Assembly: GCA_008692225.1 (NCBI GenBank)
Contig: VICG01000011.1
Span: 806,001 to 870,000, forward strand
Direction of reading: 5' to 3'
DNA: 64,000 nucleotides
Origin: Monilinia fructicola
Lineage: Eukaryota; Ascomycota; Leotiomycetes; Helotiales; Sclerotiniaceae
Each line of letters begins with the position of its first letter. Position 1 is the first letter of the stretch. The notes under the pieces were generated by a model. That model was not told the DNA's origin and did no database searches. It saw only the letters and a list, made by a program, of their open reading frames with translations. Below, piece by piece: positions 10,996 through 23,900 of the stretch. The translations under genes were made by a program, and so were the position numbers.

Positions 10996-13221
10996 ATGCG
11001 TCGAGTCGGGCAAAGCGCAGCTGATACTCCGCTTCTACGAGTATCCAGACCAGTCTCCGCGTGTTCAAGATGTAGGTTTCTTCCACAGCCAGAGATTTGA
11101 GTCAATCAACTAATGTATGTATTAGGTCGAGCCGCAAAAATCAAGGTCAGAAGCTTCTGATCTTTAATGTAAGCCAACTAACACACCTCAAAGTGCGACG
11201 GAAAATTACCTGCGTGTACTGCGTGCGAACGATCTGGACGAGTCAACGAATGTTCAAGTGCAAATGATCAGTTTGCGAAGGGAAAGGAGAGGAGGTTAGT
11301 CTACAGTTCCAAGATATTTGTTCATTGCTAACGGCCAAAAAGCTATGTTGCGTCGCTTGAGTCTCGAGTTGAGAAGCTCGAAAAACGTCTGGCTTATGCT
11401 AGATTAAGGAAAGCATCCGTTGCAATGCATGATGTAGATGCCCCGACGGAATTTCCAGACCGGAAAGACTCGCTGGCAACAATAAGAGCCGCGATTCATG
11501 GGAAAGCGGCAAGAAAAAGGGAGGCCGCTGATGTAAATGAACTCGTTTCAGATTTTGGATTTCTGTGAGATGGTCACATTATTCTGGTTTGGATAGTTTC
11601 CGCTGACTACGTTAGATCTGTGCATGCTACTACGCGTGACTTTGAATCCTCTACAACTAATATGACATTTGCCAGGCTTATTCTTTCGGCGGCTAACTAT
11701 GATGAACTGCCGGAGTCGGAGTCTTTACAATTGCCACCAAGGTCTGTAGCAACAACACTGGTTCAGTATTACCTGGATAATATTTTTGCTCTATATCCGA
11801 TTGTCCCCGAGACTGCTCTCTTCAATGTACTTGACAACATTTACCAGAGCGGTAGTCAACCGGTGACTGATTTCGAGCATTGGCTATTCTACATGGTATT
11901 AGCTATCTCATCTACGGCACAATCCCGGAATTATTTAGATTCACAATACGAGGAGGGTGTTTCTTGGGCTGGCCGTGCACTTGGCTACGCTGACCACGTT
12001 CTCATGCCTGGGCATGTCTCGCAGATACAGGCATTGGTACTTTTCGTTCAGTATGCAATGCTTGATCCAGCTCATTTTGATAGCTGGCAGTTGATAGGAT
12101 TTGCCTGTCGAGCAATTGTCGATTTAGGATTCCATCAAGACCCACCTAAAGAGCAACAACCAGACAAGCAGGCTTTAGATTTGAGGAGGAGAATATTTTA
12201 TTGTGTTTATTCGCTCGACAGGTAGGCAAGCAATTCTGAAACTTTGAAAGAATGATTGTTCATGAAATTAGATCTATTAGCATGGTTCACGCAAGAGCAT
12301 TCTCTTTCACGGACGACTCATCCAGCGTTGAATATCCATTTGCATCGCCTACATATCCTTCAATGGAACAAACGGGTTCGATCATTGGTCCTCATTCTAT
12401 GGACTCTGCCCATTTGTTATGGCAATTACGTCGCGCTCAGTCAAGCTGGTATCAAGAGCTTTTTCAGTCCAGTCGAGAATTATTACCACAAGGCTCAACC
12501 TATCTCTGGAGGATGTGCCAAGAGATGAGAGAGTGGTCTAACTCCTTTCCTGATTCGCTACCACTTGCCTTCAAGGATTTTTTCGATCTGGAGTTATTGT
12601 ATAGCTACGTCTATTGCCTTGCTCCCTCGTGTCGAGTCCATTTAGTATCAGATTATGCGAAGAATCTAATCTTTGAATACGCCATAGCATATATGCAGAA
12701 GATTTTCCCAATCAGCCAGGATCCTATAAACAAGGCATTCTATACCTATCATGATGCATTACGAGTCTACTTCATCGGAAGTCAGTTGATGGCTGTTTTG
12801 TCTGACAGTCAGGATCAAATATTCAATAGATCATACAATTCAGTTGGAATAGGTTCGCCTCCCCCACCGCCTCTTCCAGTTGTTACTGGATCAGATCAAA
12901 TTGACCGGAGCATCAACTGTATAAACCATATCAAGGAGACTTTGAGAACATTCGGTCAACGGTGGGATGATTCAAAGGCACTTTTTGTCTAGTTTTGAGA
13001 CTCAAGCCGAGCCAATAATAGCAAGTTTACACAGGAGGAAACAACAGCAACAGCAACAACAGCGTATCAAAGAAGAGTCACCTATTAATCATAGTCCAAA
13101 TTACATGCCATCGCCTGGCTATGACCAAAGAGCTTATCAAATGAAACCCGAATGGACGGATTTGAACCCTATGTACCCGAATCCGAATGGAGGATATGGC
13201 GGAGCTGGACCCAGTCTTTAG
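10996..13221 (+). CDS. Zn2Cys6 transcription factor, last exon frame-broken
   Basis: Six exons: 10996-11071, 11126-11145, 11194-11294, 11343-11564, 11616-12221 and 12272 onward. The zinc cluster ACSRCRAAKIKC...CTACERSGRVNEC (C-x2-C-x6-C-x6-C-x2-C-x8-C) is assembled from three exons, the middle one only 20 nt. A coiled coil (YVASLESRVEKLEKRLAYA) follows, then the fungal regulatory domain (YYLDNIFALYPIVPE, RRRIFYCVYSLDRSISM). As read, the frame ends at the TAG at 12990-12992 (581 aa). Removing one T from the five-T run at 12982-12986 extends it through SSFETQAEPIIASLHRRKQQ and a Gln/Pro/Gly-rich tail to 13221 (657 aa). The tail looks like a normal activation region, so I prefer the longer model. 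It is a likely nuclear regulator with unknown targets. The gene is transcribed away from the other zinc-cluster gene across a 3-kb gap. Confidence 0.85.
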
Positions 13222-13685
13222 AATAGATGAACTCAATCTACAAAGCGTTGACTTCCAACTTCCATTTTTGGTTTGATAAGCATTTCAGTGATTAATAAAA
13301 TCATGATATCCACTTATTTGCAGTTTCTCGAAATGGACAGGATGGACAAATTGACTATCATGGAAAGGGTGACGGTCACTGACTGCAATTTTCCAAATAT
13401 CCATCTCACTATGCGACTCATACCTTCCTCGCGTTGCAGAATGCATTGTTTACTTATTATACTAGACTTATCTGCCTACGTTTTGTCTTTTCAGCTCATC
13501 CGTCCTTTATTCATCCGCAACTTTTTGGCACATTCGTGTCGTATTGTTAGCACGCTTTTGGAGTCAAAACATCCTTCTCAACATTGTATTAAAGTATTTC
13601 ATATTATCATATCGCTCTCATCCCACTGCTAGGCTGGCTCTGAAGCCCATCTTTCGGGATGCCACCATTTTTGTCGTAAGTAAGA
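13222..13685. other. intergenic, about 460 bp
   Basis: AT-rich spacer between two plus-strand genes. The ORF at 13273-13632 has no recognisable features and overlaps the likely 3' UTR and promoter. Confidence 0.6.
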
Positions 13686-16659
13686 ATGCCCATTCAAAGT
13701 ATGACGCCTGACATTCTTAGACCAAGGAAAGCAAAACCACCTGTTACTGTTGATACTGAACAGGTTGCAAGCTCCCATTACTATACGGCTTTCAAAGTTA
13801 TCTTAAAGATTACCGTGATTGCTCTCGTCATCTGCATTTCTTTCTTGCCAACGGTAGCACTCCGTAATAGAAGCAGACATGATGCCGGTAAAACATGTCA
13901 AAAATCTGGAATATCCTGACAGTTTTGCCATCTCAGCCGAACTTGAACGTCAAGTCACTCATGTTCCGCTCCGTTACATCAAAGCTGGGAAATTGACTGT
14001 TCAACAATTACGCATTCGTGGATCTACACCTGCTGATTTGACGACTATTCCTGCCGATAAACAGGTCGAACGATCTGAACACGTAGCTGATGACACTGTG
14101 GATGTTATTCAAAACGGTGATTATACACTCAGTGGTTCGGTGCATGAAGCAAAATCTGAGAAGGAACCCATTCAGCATTGTCCTCTGGATATCAAAAGAA
14201 GAAATTGGGAGGAATGTCCTAAACAGGCAATTCTCCCAATTAGGGATGATGATCGTGTGATTCAGGGACGTTGTTCTTGGCAAGAACGACGCAAGCATGG
14301 CGGAAAGTGTCACTCTCAAAATTGGCAAACTACGCATCGCTCCTTGATCGTGAGCGAAGACGCTCTTCCAGCTGAGACTCGCGGTAAAAATCGCGTCAAT
14401 CAGCCCACTACGTTATCAATATCAACACGAAGTTCATTATCAACATCTAAGCCCAAGCTTCAGATCATCGAAACTTGTTCTGACGAGAGTGCGATCAAGA
14501 ATGGAGGGAGATGTCCTCACCGGTTGGTTCACCAAAACCCGAGAGAGAAACCAATTTCTCTCACAGTCAGAACAGAATCTCGTGTATCCAATCCTGAGAA
14601 ACCAAGTCGTAATGCAGATGCGCTGGAGGAAACTCAAGGAATAATCGCCTTCTACCGAGCTGATTCCTGTCAACATCCTTGGGTTCGTACAAGTGATGGC
14701 TGGTGTATCTATAGGTCGGGAGGTAAGGATGACCCGCATGAAATTTCTTTCCCGCAGAAGATTGGGCCAGGGCAGGCATCTAGTGTTGAACCTGGGGGAA
14801 GTGAAAGGAACAAAGGTATCATAGTAGCTTATAAGGCTGATTCCTGTCTATCTACTTGGACTTGCACCACAGACGGCTGGTGTGTTTATGAATTGAGAGA
14901 TGGTGATGAGCCACTCGAGGTTTCTTTTCCAAATCCCCAAACGCACTCTCGTAGTGAGAAAGCAATGCAGAAGATCAATGCTCGTCCTAACACTGCCGCT
15001 GTCATGAATGGAGCATGTGAGCCCCCTTGGATACGTACTATGGATGGCCGATGTTTCTTCGACCCCAACTATCAACGCAAACACCCCCATGATCCTTTGC
15101 CCCGATCTTGGAAGCCAAGACCTCAACGACGGGGTAATGTTGTGAGAGATAGGCAGGACGTCGCTCCTACTTGGAAGGCTGATTCGTGTGAGCCTCCTTG
15201 GATTCATACCTCCGATGGCTGGTGTATTTATTTACCTAAATTCAAGCATGGAACGGACGATACTTTGTTTGGAGCTCTAGGTATCATAGCGCGACCAACT
15301 ATCACAGATGAGTCAAATGGAGCCGTACAACCTACCGCCGCTGAGCAGCCCAACAGCGCAGGGCATCCAACCGTTTCAACACAACCAGCTGCCACAGAAG
15401 AGCCAGTCGCGACAGATCTTGTCCACTGCTCCAATGACTCCGAGGGACATCTTCACTGCGTCAAGGCTTCGACGAAAGATAGAAAAATTTCAACCGTTCA
15501 TCATCGGCGAGGTTTCTGGCCAGACGACTGGGTCCCCGAAATAACAGAAGACTGCGACCGTTTCCCCGAAAACTCATTGACGTACCATAAATGCCTACAA
15601 TCAGTCGGGCATAAGAACACCGGGCTCAAACTCATCATGTTCTTCCTCATTCTCGCCGGATTTGGCTCTCTCATCTTCCTCATCATTACCTGTCTTAACA
15701 AAGCTACACGTCCCAAAGCCCAGCCTTTTCGACAGGTGAATGGAATCGCGAATGGAACGACGGCTCATTCAACTTCCATGTGTGGAAATTACCCCTGGAA
15801 CAATAATGCGAATGTGAAGCCGATGAATGGGGAGAGATGGCTCAAAGGCCCCCCAGCATATGATCCCATGCGACAATTCGCGGAACAGCGTTCGAATAGC
15901 CTCGGGGTCTGTAGCCGGGATCGCAATTGTGTCAGTGTTAGCATTAGTTCTGGGTCTCATGGTACGGAGAACTGGATTCGCAAATTGTGCAATAGGTGTT
16001 TTAAGAGTGGAGGGTCATCGACTGCAGATCCTTCGCATCATTTGGGGGTCTTGGGTAGTGGTCTTTTGGGTCCAAGGATTGATACGCTCAAGTTACCCAA
16101 GGCCAACTTGGAGACGGTCCGGAGGGCAAATGGCTTGGTTCCTAGTGAGGAGAATGGCCATGCTGTTGGAAGTGCGAGCGAGAGTGTGAGGGGACAGAGT
16201 GCGGAGAGTGCACAGACGGTCGTGCTTGGGAATGAGTACGGGCACCTTTTGGGTGAGGATTCTAGCGCCGGTATGAAGGGGTCGTGTTCTGTAGTGGGTT
16301 TGTATCGAGGTTCTGGCTCAGGTTCTGGTTCTGACGGTGGTCGTGCTTCCGACGCTGGTTCGGGCTCTGGCAGTGGGAGCGCTAGTGGCTTGGCTGCAGT
16401 CGGACTTACACAGCATGAAAATCTTGATATCGATACGGTTCATGAACCTGAAGCCGCGATATTGAAGTGTGGAAGCGGGAACGGGCCCTTCAAGTCGGGA
16501 AGTGGAAATTTGAAGATGAAGAAGGTGGGGTTTGAGGGTTTGGAGGGTTTGGACGAGGTTGCGGGCTGGAGGGATGCGGAACAGGCTGAGCCTTTGAATG
16601 TTGAGAAGGAGAATCAGAAGGAGAGGGTATCGAGTATTGTTTGTGTTAGTGGGTGTTAG
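13686..16659 (+). CDS. membrane protein with seven C-x11-C modules, unknown function
   Basis: The N-terminus (from ATG 13686) carries a hydrophobic segment, VILKITVIALVICISFLP, near residues 38-55, likely a signal anchor. The long remainder is in another frame. The two join either by reading the AAAA run at 13890-13893 as three A (about 990 aa), or by a short intron ending at the CAG just before 13938 with a donor at 13867 or 13889. The body has seven Cys pairs, each with exactly 11 residues between, beginning at codons 14179, 14272, 14476, 14668, 14845, 15016 and 15187. The last four sit in about 40-residue repeats of the type ADSCxPPWxxTSDGWCIY. A second transmembrane helix (LKLIMFFLILAGFGSLIFLII) lies near 15625-15700, followed by a long Gly/Ser-rich tail. 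The Cys modules are probably in the secretory lumen, cell wall or outside, and the tail on the other side. I know no named family with this signature. Confidence 0.75.
14644..15288 (+). repeat. four protein repeats ending DGWC or DGRC
   Basis: Four tandem but unequally spaced repeats within the membrane-protein gene, starting near 14644, 14815, 14992 and 15169. Core sequences are CQHPWVRTSDGWC, CLSTWTCTTDGWC, CEPPWIRTMDGRC and CEPPWIHTSDGWC. Three are preceded by Lys/Arg-Ala-Asp-Ser. The second copy has an extra central Cys in place of the usual Arg or His. Confidence 0.88.
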
Positions 16660-18210
16660 GAGGGGGAGAGGATGTGGCTTGCTCTTGTAGATGTGGAAAG
16701 GTGCGTCGGTGGGTATTGTTGGGAGGAGGTGTTTTTGTTGGCCGACTTATCGTTTGTCGTTTGTTATTCGTTTTCGGGGATGAGTTGGGATATGGGAGTT
16801 TCTCTGCCCGACCATCCTTTACTTTGCTTTCAGGACATGGTTATCGATAGAAGAAAAGAATGGGGAAGGGGAAGAGGAAGGGGAAGGGGAAGAGACACAG
16901 GGATGAGATGAAGGTGCAAGGCACTCGGAAGAAGCTCATCACATTACACGTGTGATGAATTACTCTGCTCTCAACAGTCGCGTCCTTCCATCTCTGTGTC
17001 TGTTCCTCGAGTCTCTTTTCTTCGCGCTTTTCCCTTGACCCTTCGTTTAGATAGAATTATGGCATTGGCACATGGTAGATCCTACTCGGAAACGACGATA
17101 TGCTATCGAATCAAGATGTCTTCAATCGCTCCCTCGCTTTATGGGTCCCAGTGAGTCTGATGTAATGCATGTGATGATTGGATTTGTGCTGTGTGGTTTT
17201 CTCCTGGTCTGTGCTGTGAAGAACCTCCAGCTATCGCGTCACTTACTGATTTGGATGTGATTGTTGATTGGTGATTTGTGGGTAGCGAGTTGTGAGGGGG
17301 TAATTGAGGAGCGGTTGTACTGTATAGGTACGTACGTACGGAGTACGGTACTCGTTGTATAGTTAGGTGGTTGCACGGACAGACTCTCAATGGTATGACA
17401 TGGTGGATGGATATCCTTATACTCTTTGTACCGGATCGGATCGGATCGATTGTATTGTGTTGTATTGTATTGTATTTCATTGTATTTTACTGCATTTGCA
17501 ACATACCTATAGCATGGACGACCGAGAGAGATATCGATCTACGTCTATCTAGGCATCTGTCTATCTATCATCGCATCTCACATCCCTTATTTCTCTCTAT
17601 CCATCGCGTCGCATCGCATCGCATCGCATCGCATCTCCGTTTTCATCTCCACTGGCCGCTCCACCCGCTCCACCAGCGGTCCTCTTGCCATGGCATCCTT
17701 CTCGCTCCTGGTCACTAGTTCCGAGCGCTCCGACGTAGAATGGAAATAAGTATAAACTGGGTATAAACTGGGTATCAAAGAAGAAGAGAAGAAAGGAAAA
17801 AAGTAAGCAAGCAAGCAAGAACCCAAGTCCTGCGGAAAAATTAGAAAAGTATGTAAAGCCTCTGGCGTCAGGCTTTGCCCTCCCCGTACTTGTAACAATC
17901 AACAGCCCTCTTCTGGAATGTGTTAGAGCCGAGAACCCCCTCCCTTTCCTCCTGGAATTATTATCTCTTAAAAATTATTGCCGTGACGTGCTTCATTGCG
18001 AAATGCCCCGATGCTCCGATGCTCCTTATTGCATTAACTCCCGGTGCTGTGGCGCACCCATTTTCCATTCCCATTGTCCCAAACTCGGACAAAATTGACA
18101 GTTGACAAATGAAAGATCCTTTACATGTATGCTGGTGAGGTGATGTAGTGATTCGTAAATTGAAACAAGATGAAATGGGGAATAGAGAGTGGATAGATGA
18201 ACATATGCTA
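16660..18210. other. intergenic between convergent genes, about 1.55 kb
   Basis: It holds purine-rich runs near 16850-16900, (ATTGT)n near 17450-17480 and a (CGCAT)n tract near 17607-17632. No gene is supported; the overlapping ORFs are repeat-derived. Confidence 0.65.
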
Positions 18211-20975
18211 TCAAATGGCCCCTTCTTCACCTTCCAGAACTCTCCTGGCAGCATCTAGTCTTCGTCTCCAGATCCTCGAATCATAGCTTCCAGGTTCCAT
18301 CTCTCGTAGACCCAATACGCAGTTTCCTAGACTAGCGACTAATCGCTCGACGAGAATCTGGTCATCTTGCGAGAGCATATGGACAGGTGATAGCTGTCCG
18401 TTCTTGCGGTTGTTTTCAAGAGAGGTGGAGCGGACTGGGTACGAATCAGTGCTTGAGGCCGTTCCGGGTGGGGTGAAGGCGTTTTGTAATTCTTTAGTTT
18501 TGGTGGACAAAGGGAAGCTACGAGTTGTGCTGGTCGAGGTGGCAGAATCGAGAGAGATATTTCGGGAGTGTAGGAGGGGTCTGATGTCGATATCGTAGAG
18601 TCCAGAGCCTCGAGCTATTCCGATATCGTTGGCGTCATTGATTGTAGTGTTTCTGGGCAATGAGCCAAAAGTTGATCGCTTGGCCGCAATAGGAGTGGTT
18701 GTGGTTGGCTTGTAAGGGGTGATTGTGGGCGAGTCTGGAGTGTCGATATCACGAGTATCGTTGTGAGGGACTGTCAAATCAAAAGGATTTTCCTCATCCT
18801 CACTATTTTCGTCATCATCCATGGTTGACCTGGCAGTGGCAAAAGTAGCGAGAGTAGAGATAGAAGCATTGCTATCGGACCTAAGATGCACCATGGATGA
18901 TCGTTCACTGGGGTCGTGACGATTCTCCACAAGAGGTATCGGAGCCGTAGGTCCCCGTGTTGTTTCTACAGAATCCTCTGAGCTAATACTGCCTCGTCTT
19001 TCTCTACTCATCGTACCCATCGCGCTGTGTAGAAAGAAGTGTTCGTAATCGAAGGCATCTTCGCGATCCTCATGTGATATTTGCTCGGCTACTGATTCAT
19101 GATATATTGATACATCACTATTATCCTCATGGTCAAATTCATCGAATCCTTCATAGTCGTCATTGTAGCTGTCATTGCTTGAAACCTCGGACTCCTCTGA
19201 ACATGTATCATAATCTCCTTCTTCAACTATAGGTGCATAATGTTGACGTGGGCTCGCTACCCCAGGCGACTTCACCCGGCTCTCACCCGCATCTTCATAT
19301 ATGCTCTCAGCTTCCGATTCGGCATACCTTGGGGCTTGTCTCATAGGAACAAACGGTGAAGTGTACACGTCCTTCGAAGGTTTGCCATTTTGAACTCCAT
19401 GGGACTGACCGTGATCTACCACAGAACCTGTCTTGGCAGCATTCTCTCGGCCATCGGGACCTCCACTGTACCACTGTTCTCCTGTAGTGAATGGACTGGG
19501 CGTACGTAAACTTTGAAGACTGCGACGCTTCATACTATCATCTCTCGCACGATCTCGCAACACTGACAGTCTTCCTTTCAAATCATGCATTTGAGTATGT
19601 ATATCCTGCATTCTCATGCTTGAAGTTGACGAAGAACGACTCAAGCGTCCTTCCCGCAAGGTTGAATAATCTCTATCAGTATCAGTCCCGCCATTAGTCC
19701 TCTCACCCAATTCAGGAATTCCATCCTCGACCAGTGGTGCCAGATGCGATGCTAGTGGGGGTGATATCCTGCTACGGGGTGAAGATTGTCCCGATCCTGT
19801 TGGCCTTGCAATCCCACTGCTCTTCTCCTCCTTGGTTACTCCTGGAGAAAGTGGAGATGCGGGATTTGCTGCGTTCGAACCCATACTACTTCTGGCTCTA
19901 TATGAAGCAGCTGCGCTCGAGGCGCGAACTGGAAATGCTGTTGCCCGTGAAGGAGATATGTTGTTCTCACTCCAAACTCTTGAGTGGCCAGGACTTGACG
20001 CAGTCGAATCTGCATGAAAACTGGAAAATGATCGTTGTCTCGAAGGTATACCACTTATGCGCCGATCGATTTGGAGAAGAGATGGATTGGTTAAAGGACT
20101 ACTGCTGTAGATCGAAGGCATGGAAACAGAGGGCGTGACATACAGGGAGCTTCGCGCCCGTGTTAAATTCCCTTCCATGTTCTAAAAAGTGATCGTCAGC
20201 CTGTGAACCCAAGTCTGAATTCAACATTACTCACGTTGAGACGACGCTTAGCATTCAATAAAATTTGTTCCGCCCTCCTACTCAAAGCAGCACTCGAATT
20301 CTGATCGTCTTCGTCTTCCCCAATACCTCCTTGTCGGCGTGACAACCTGCGCGTCTCCATTTCTACGAGTTCGTTGCGATAAGGATCCGTATAAGATTCC
20401 GCCACACTTTCCTCATCGTCACCCTGGAAATTACTATCATCCACACTAATTGCGTCATCGATATCCTCAAACATCGCAGACTGTGGTTCCGACGTAATGG
20501 TACTTGAAGATTCCACCGATATTTTTCGCTCGTGTGTTCCCGTCTTGGTTCCCGATCTCCTCAATTCATGACCCAATGATGTCGAACTTATTCGATGACC
20601 ATTTTGAAGCTGCTGTTGCTTGAGAAACCTTCGCTCGGCGGGCCCAGGTAATTTCTTTCCCGGTGTACTTTCCACCTCTGTAACTTCGCCAATATCAGAT
20701 AACATTGTTCCATTTCCATATATGATTGGCGTGGTTGGCGTCCTAGGTAGCGCTCCATTCGAGTATTCGGAAGCAGAACCCGTTGACCTTTGCCATGCAT
20801 CCCCCGACAATGAAGAAAATTGGAAGGAGGTGTGCTGCGATGAGGAAGCGGATTCGTAAGTCATTTCATTATGCAACGGAAGGATCATGTCTGGTTCAGT
20901 AAGTGTTGGACTTTGCGAACCCGGTCGAGGTGGATAGGCCATCAGTGTTGTAGTACTGGAAGATTGGGTTTGCAT
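18211..20975 (-). CDS. large low-complexity conserved fungal protein, unknown function
   Basis: Two minus-strand exons (20975-20235 and 20181-18211) separated by a 53-bp intron with a GTGAGT donor and a TTTTAG acceptor give 903 residues. The join restores SRRAEQILLNAKRRLNNMEG, a helical charged segment that looks like the most conserved part. Most of the rest is Ser, Asp, Glu and Pro-rich and probably disordered, including acidic runs such as SNDSYNDDYEGFDEFDHEDN. A compact C-terminal block (DDQILVERLVASLGNCVLGL) ends the protein. No enzymatic motif, signal peptide or membrane helix is visible. I do not recognise the family; a phosphorylated scaffold is possible but unproven. The frame is intact across 2.7 kb. 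Confidence 0.82.
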
Positions 20976-23900
20976 GATGACCTAGTACCAAGCGCTATCA
21001 CAAGAACTAAAATAAGTTTTTCTTCGGCCTGGAATGGCGGAATCTGAGCCAATGTTTATATTGAGTTTCAAAGTTTTGACGGCCTATCCAATGAAGGATT
21101 TGGCTTTCTGAAGAGTTTTGACCCAAGGGCTTGGTAGGTTGATAGGACTATTAATCGAAGATTATTGATGGGTTTGTCTTTCCAAAGGGACAAAGGAGGG
21201 AGAGGAGAGGAGAGGACAGGAGAGGAGAGGAGGATTGATAGGATTTGTGATCAGGGGCCAATTGCCTTTTGTTCACTATATCATTGTTGTATGAGGTTGT
21301 AATTAATTCATATATTCATGATGAATCGTAGGTAGGTAGTTATTAAAAAGTTAACTTGGCAATTGAAGAATTGGGGAGAAGAGAAAGAAGAAGAGAAGAG
21401 AAAGAAGAAGAGAAGAGAAGAGAAATAAAGAGAAGGGAGGGTATGTATGTGACTGTCTATGTGACTGTGTATGTGACTGTGTATGTCCACGGGTGATTGT
21501 GTATGTGTGTGAGAGACTGGAAGAGAGAGGACGAGAGAGAGGAAGAGAGAGAGAAAGAGGAGAGGAACAGAGTATGTGTACTAGGTATATCTCTGTGTAT
21601 GTGGATGGATGGATGTGTGAGTGAGTGAAGTGAGTGAGTGAGTGAGTGAGTGTGAGTGAGTGCAAGTGTAATGTTTCTATCGCAAAATGATCAATTAATT
21701 GCTTTGTTATTTTTTCTTCTTCTTAATATTATTGATTGCATATAACCTTATTCCTGACTGCTTTAAAGATACCGAGTTCACTCACATACGGAAATATACC
21801 ATGGAAGAAAGAATAATATCGGACATAACCTAATCTGGTTCTAGGGACTTTGCATCCCTGGGCCCTTGTAGTTAATCCTGGCCATGGCTACTTGTTCAGT
21901 TATTAGCTGCAGGAGAGTAGACGACAGTATGTACGAAGTATGTGCGAAGTATGTGTACTGTACAGTGCGGTATGTATTAGATGGATACTACTGTATCATG
22001 GAGACAGTAGATACTCCATGGCCAATGTCCTGTCCTGTCCTGTCCTGTCCTATCTTGTTGTACCTTGTCCTGTCCTGCTTGTCCTGTCCTGCTTGTCCTG
22101 TCCTGCTTGTCCTGTCCTGCTGTCCTGTCCTGCTTGTCCTGTCCGTTTTATACTCTGTACTACCTCTGTACTACTACTACCCAGGTACTGTCCAGTCCAC
22201 AGATATCCATAGACATGGTTACAGTACAGTACTTCGTATCTACCGACCTTCCTAGTACCTACTGTAGCAGTTCACAGTTCACGGTTCACAATTCGCACCG
22301 AGATTACTTATGGACTAGGGGCGGAATTGAAAAATTGGAGATTTTACTGGAGATTTTACTAAAGACTTATATTTACGGAGGTATAAAAATAAAATAGATG
22401 AATAAATAAACAGATATATATATCCATGGATATATATATACAACACTTATTATTTTCGTATTTGAGTTTAACACCAAAATATAGGCCTGTCCACCGGTAC
22501 AATAATCTGCAAATCTCCAGCTCAAAGTTATTTATTACTTACTTATTACCGACATTATATATACTGTACCGAAAATCTTCGGCGGTATGTCCTGTCACGG
22601 GTACTGTCACGGGTACTGTCACGGGACCTCACTGGACCTATTAGGCCCCTCCAGCTACTGCAGTGAAGCTTTTGATGGAAGTGAAGGTGGAAGTGAATGT
22701 CAAAGTAGAAGCAGAAGCAGAAGCGGAAGCGGAAGCGGAATTTGGCGGGCGGAGATTGAGGTTGTGTCAAAAAGATACAGTATGGATAGCTGGAGATGCT
22801 CGATACCCATGGACTTATTGTGAGGTAGTCGGCACCCTCTCTCCCTTGTCTTTCTTCTCTCCTTATCATCATCCTTCATGATACATCCTGTACGTCCAGT
22901 ATGCACCCTTCCATACTATACCAAGGGAGGTTCCTGTAGCTGTACTACACTCCTACGCTACTCTGGACGTTCTTATGAGATACTGTACAGGACATAGTAC
23001 ACCGTGCATGGTACATCTCAGGTTCTCAGTACATACCTAGTCACCACCATCTTTACTCTGTACTCTATACATTCATACAATAATAATCAAGTTCCCATTT
23101 CATTTCCCACCATTTTGGCTTTTGTATCTTTACTCCGTACTGTATGTACATGTACTCCGTGCAGTATGAATCCGTCCCACCAAATGACCGATCCAATGAT
23201 CACTCCAGCTGTCCTCTGCAATACTGTACGCAGTAAGGACTGTTCTGTATCCCTGGAGCCAACCGTGGAAATCCTTGCACGTCCACGTTGGTGCAACCGG
23301 TATGATATGAGAATCATTACTAGAACGAGTCAAGGGAGAAGATTAAAATTGGAATCCATACCGTAGGGGGAAAGGGAAAGGGAAAACAAAAAAACATCGA
23401 AGCAATCAAGATCTAGAACTTCAAGGGAAAAGGAAATGAAACTTTGATCAACATGATCATCACTTTCATGAATTTTGGGGGAAAAGGGGGGGGGGGGGGA
23501 AGGGAGAGGGGGCCACAGGTATGTAAGGTACGGTACTGTTGGAACTTGGTATCCATATTGGAAAGATTACATATAATTACAGATACCTAGGTAGTACTTA
23601 TTAATAATTACTTATTATTTTATGGTATAATAAGTGTATGTATGTACCTAGTATATGGATATATATATGTATATATATATGTACAATCCGAAATACAATA
23701 GTACTATAATAAGTTTCAACATCACCGATAATATAAGAATAATATATTACAAGATGTCTCAAGAACTTACATGTACTACCCGTGGACCTACCCATAATAT
23801 ATTATATATTCTGTACAGCCTCACAAAGTCAAGTAACCCGCCCACGATAAACCACCTGGGCAATCCCTAGTCCTTCATCCCTAATCACCCAACTAACCCA

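Noticed and set aside
11000..13250. A biosynthetic gene cluster around the two zinc-cluster regulators
   Set aside because: No polyketide synthase, peptide synthetase, terpene cyclase or tailoring oxidase is present next to them.
22065..22397. Cys-Pro-Ser-rich ORFs that look like a small secreted protein
   Set aside because: They translate the TGTCC minisatellite and lack a signal peptide.
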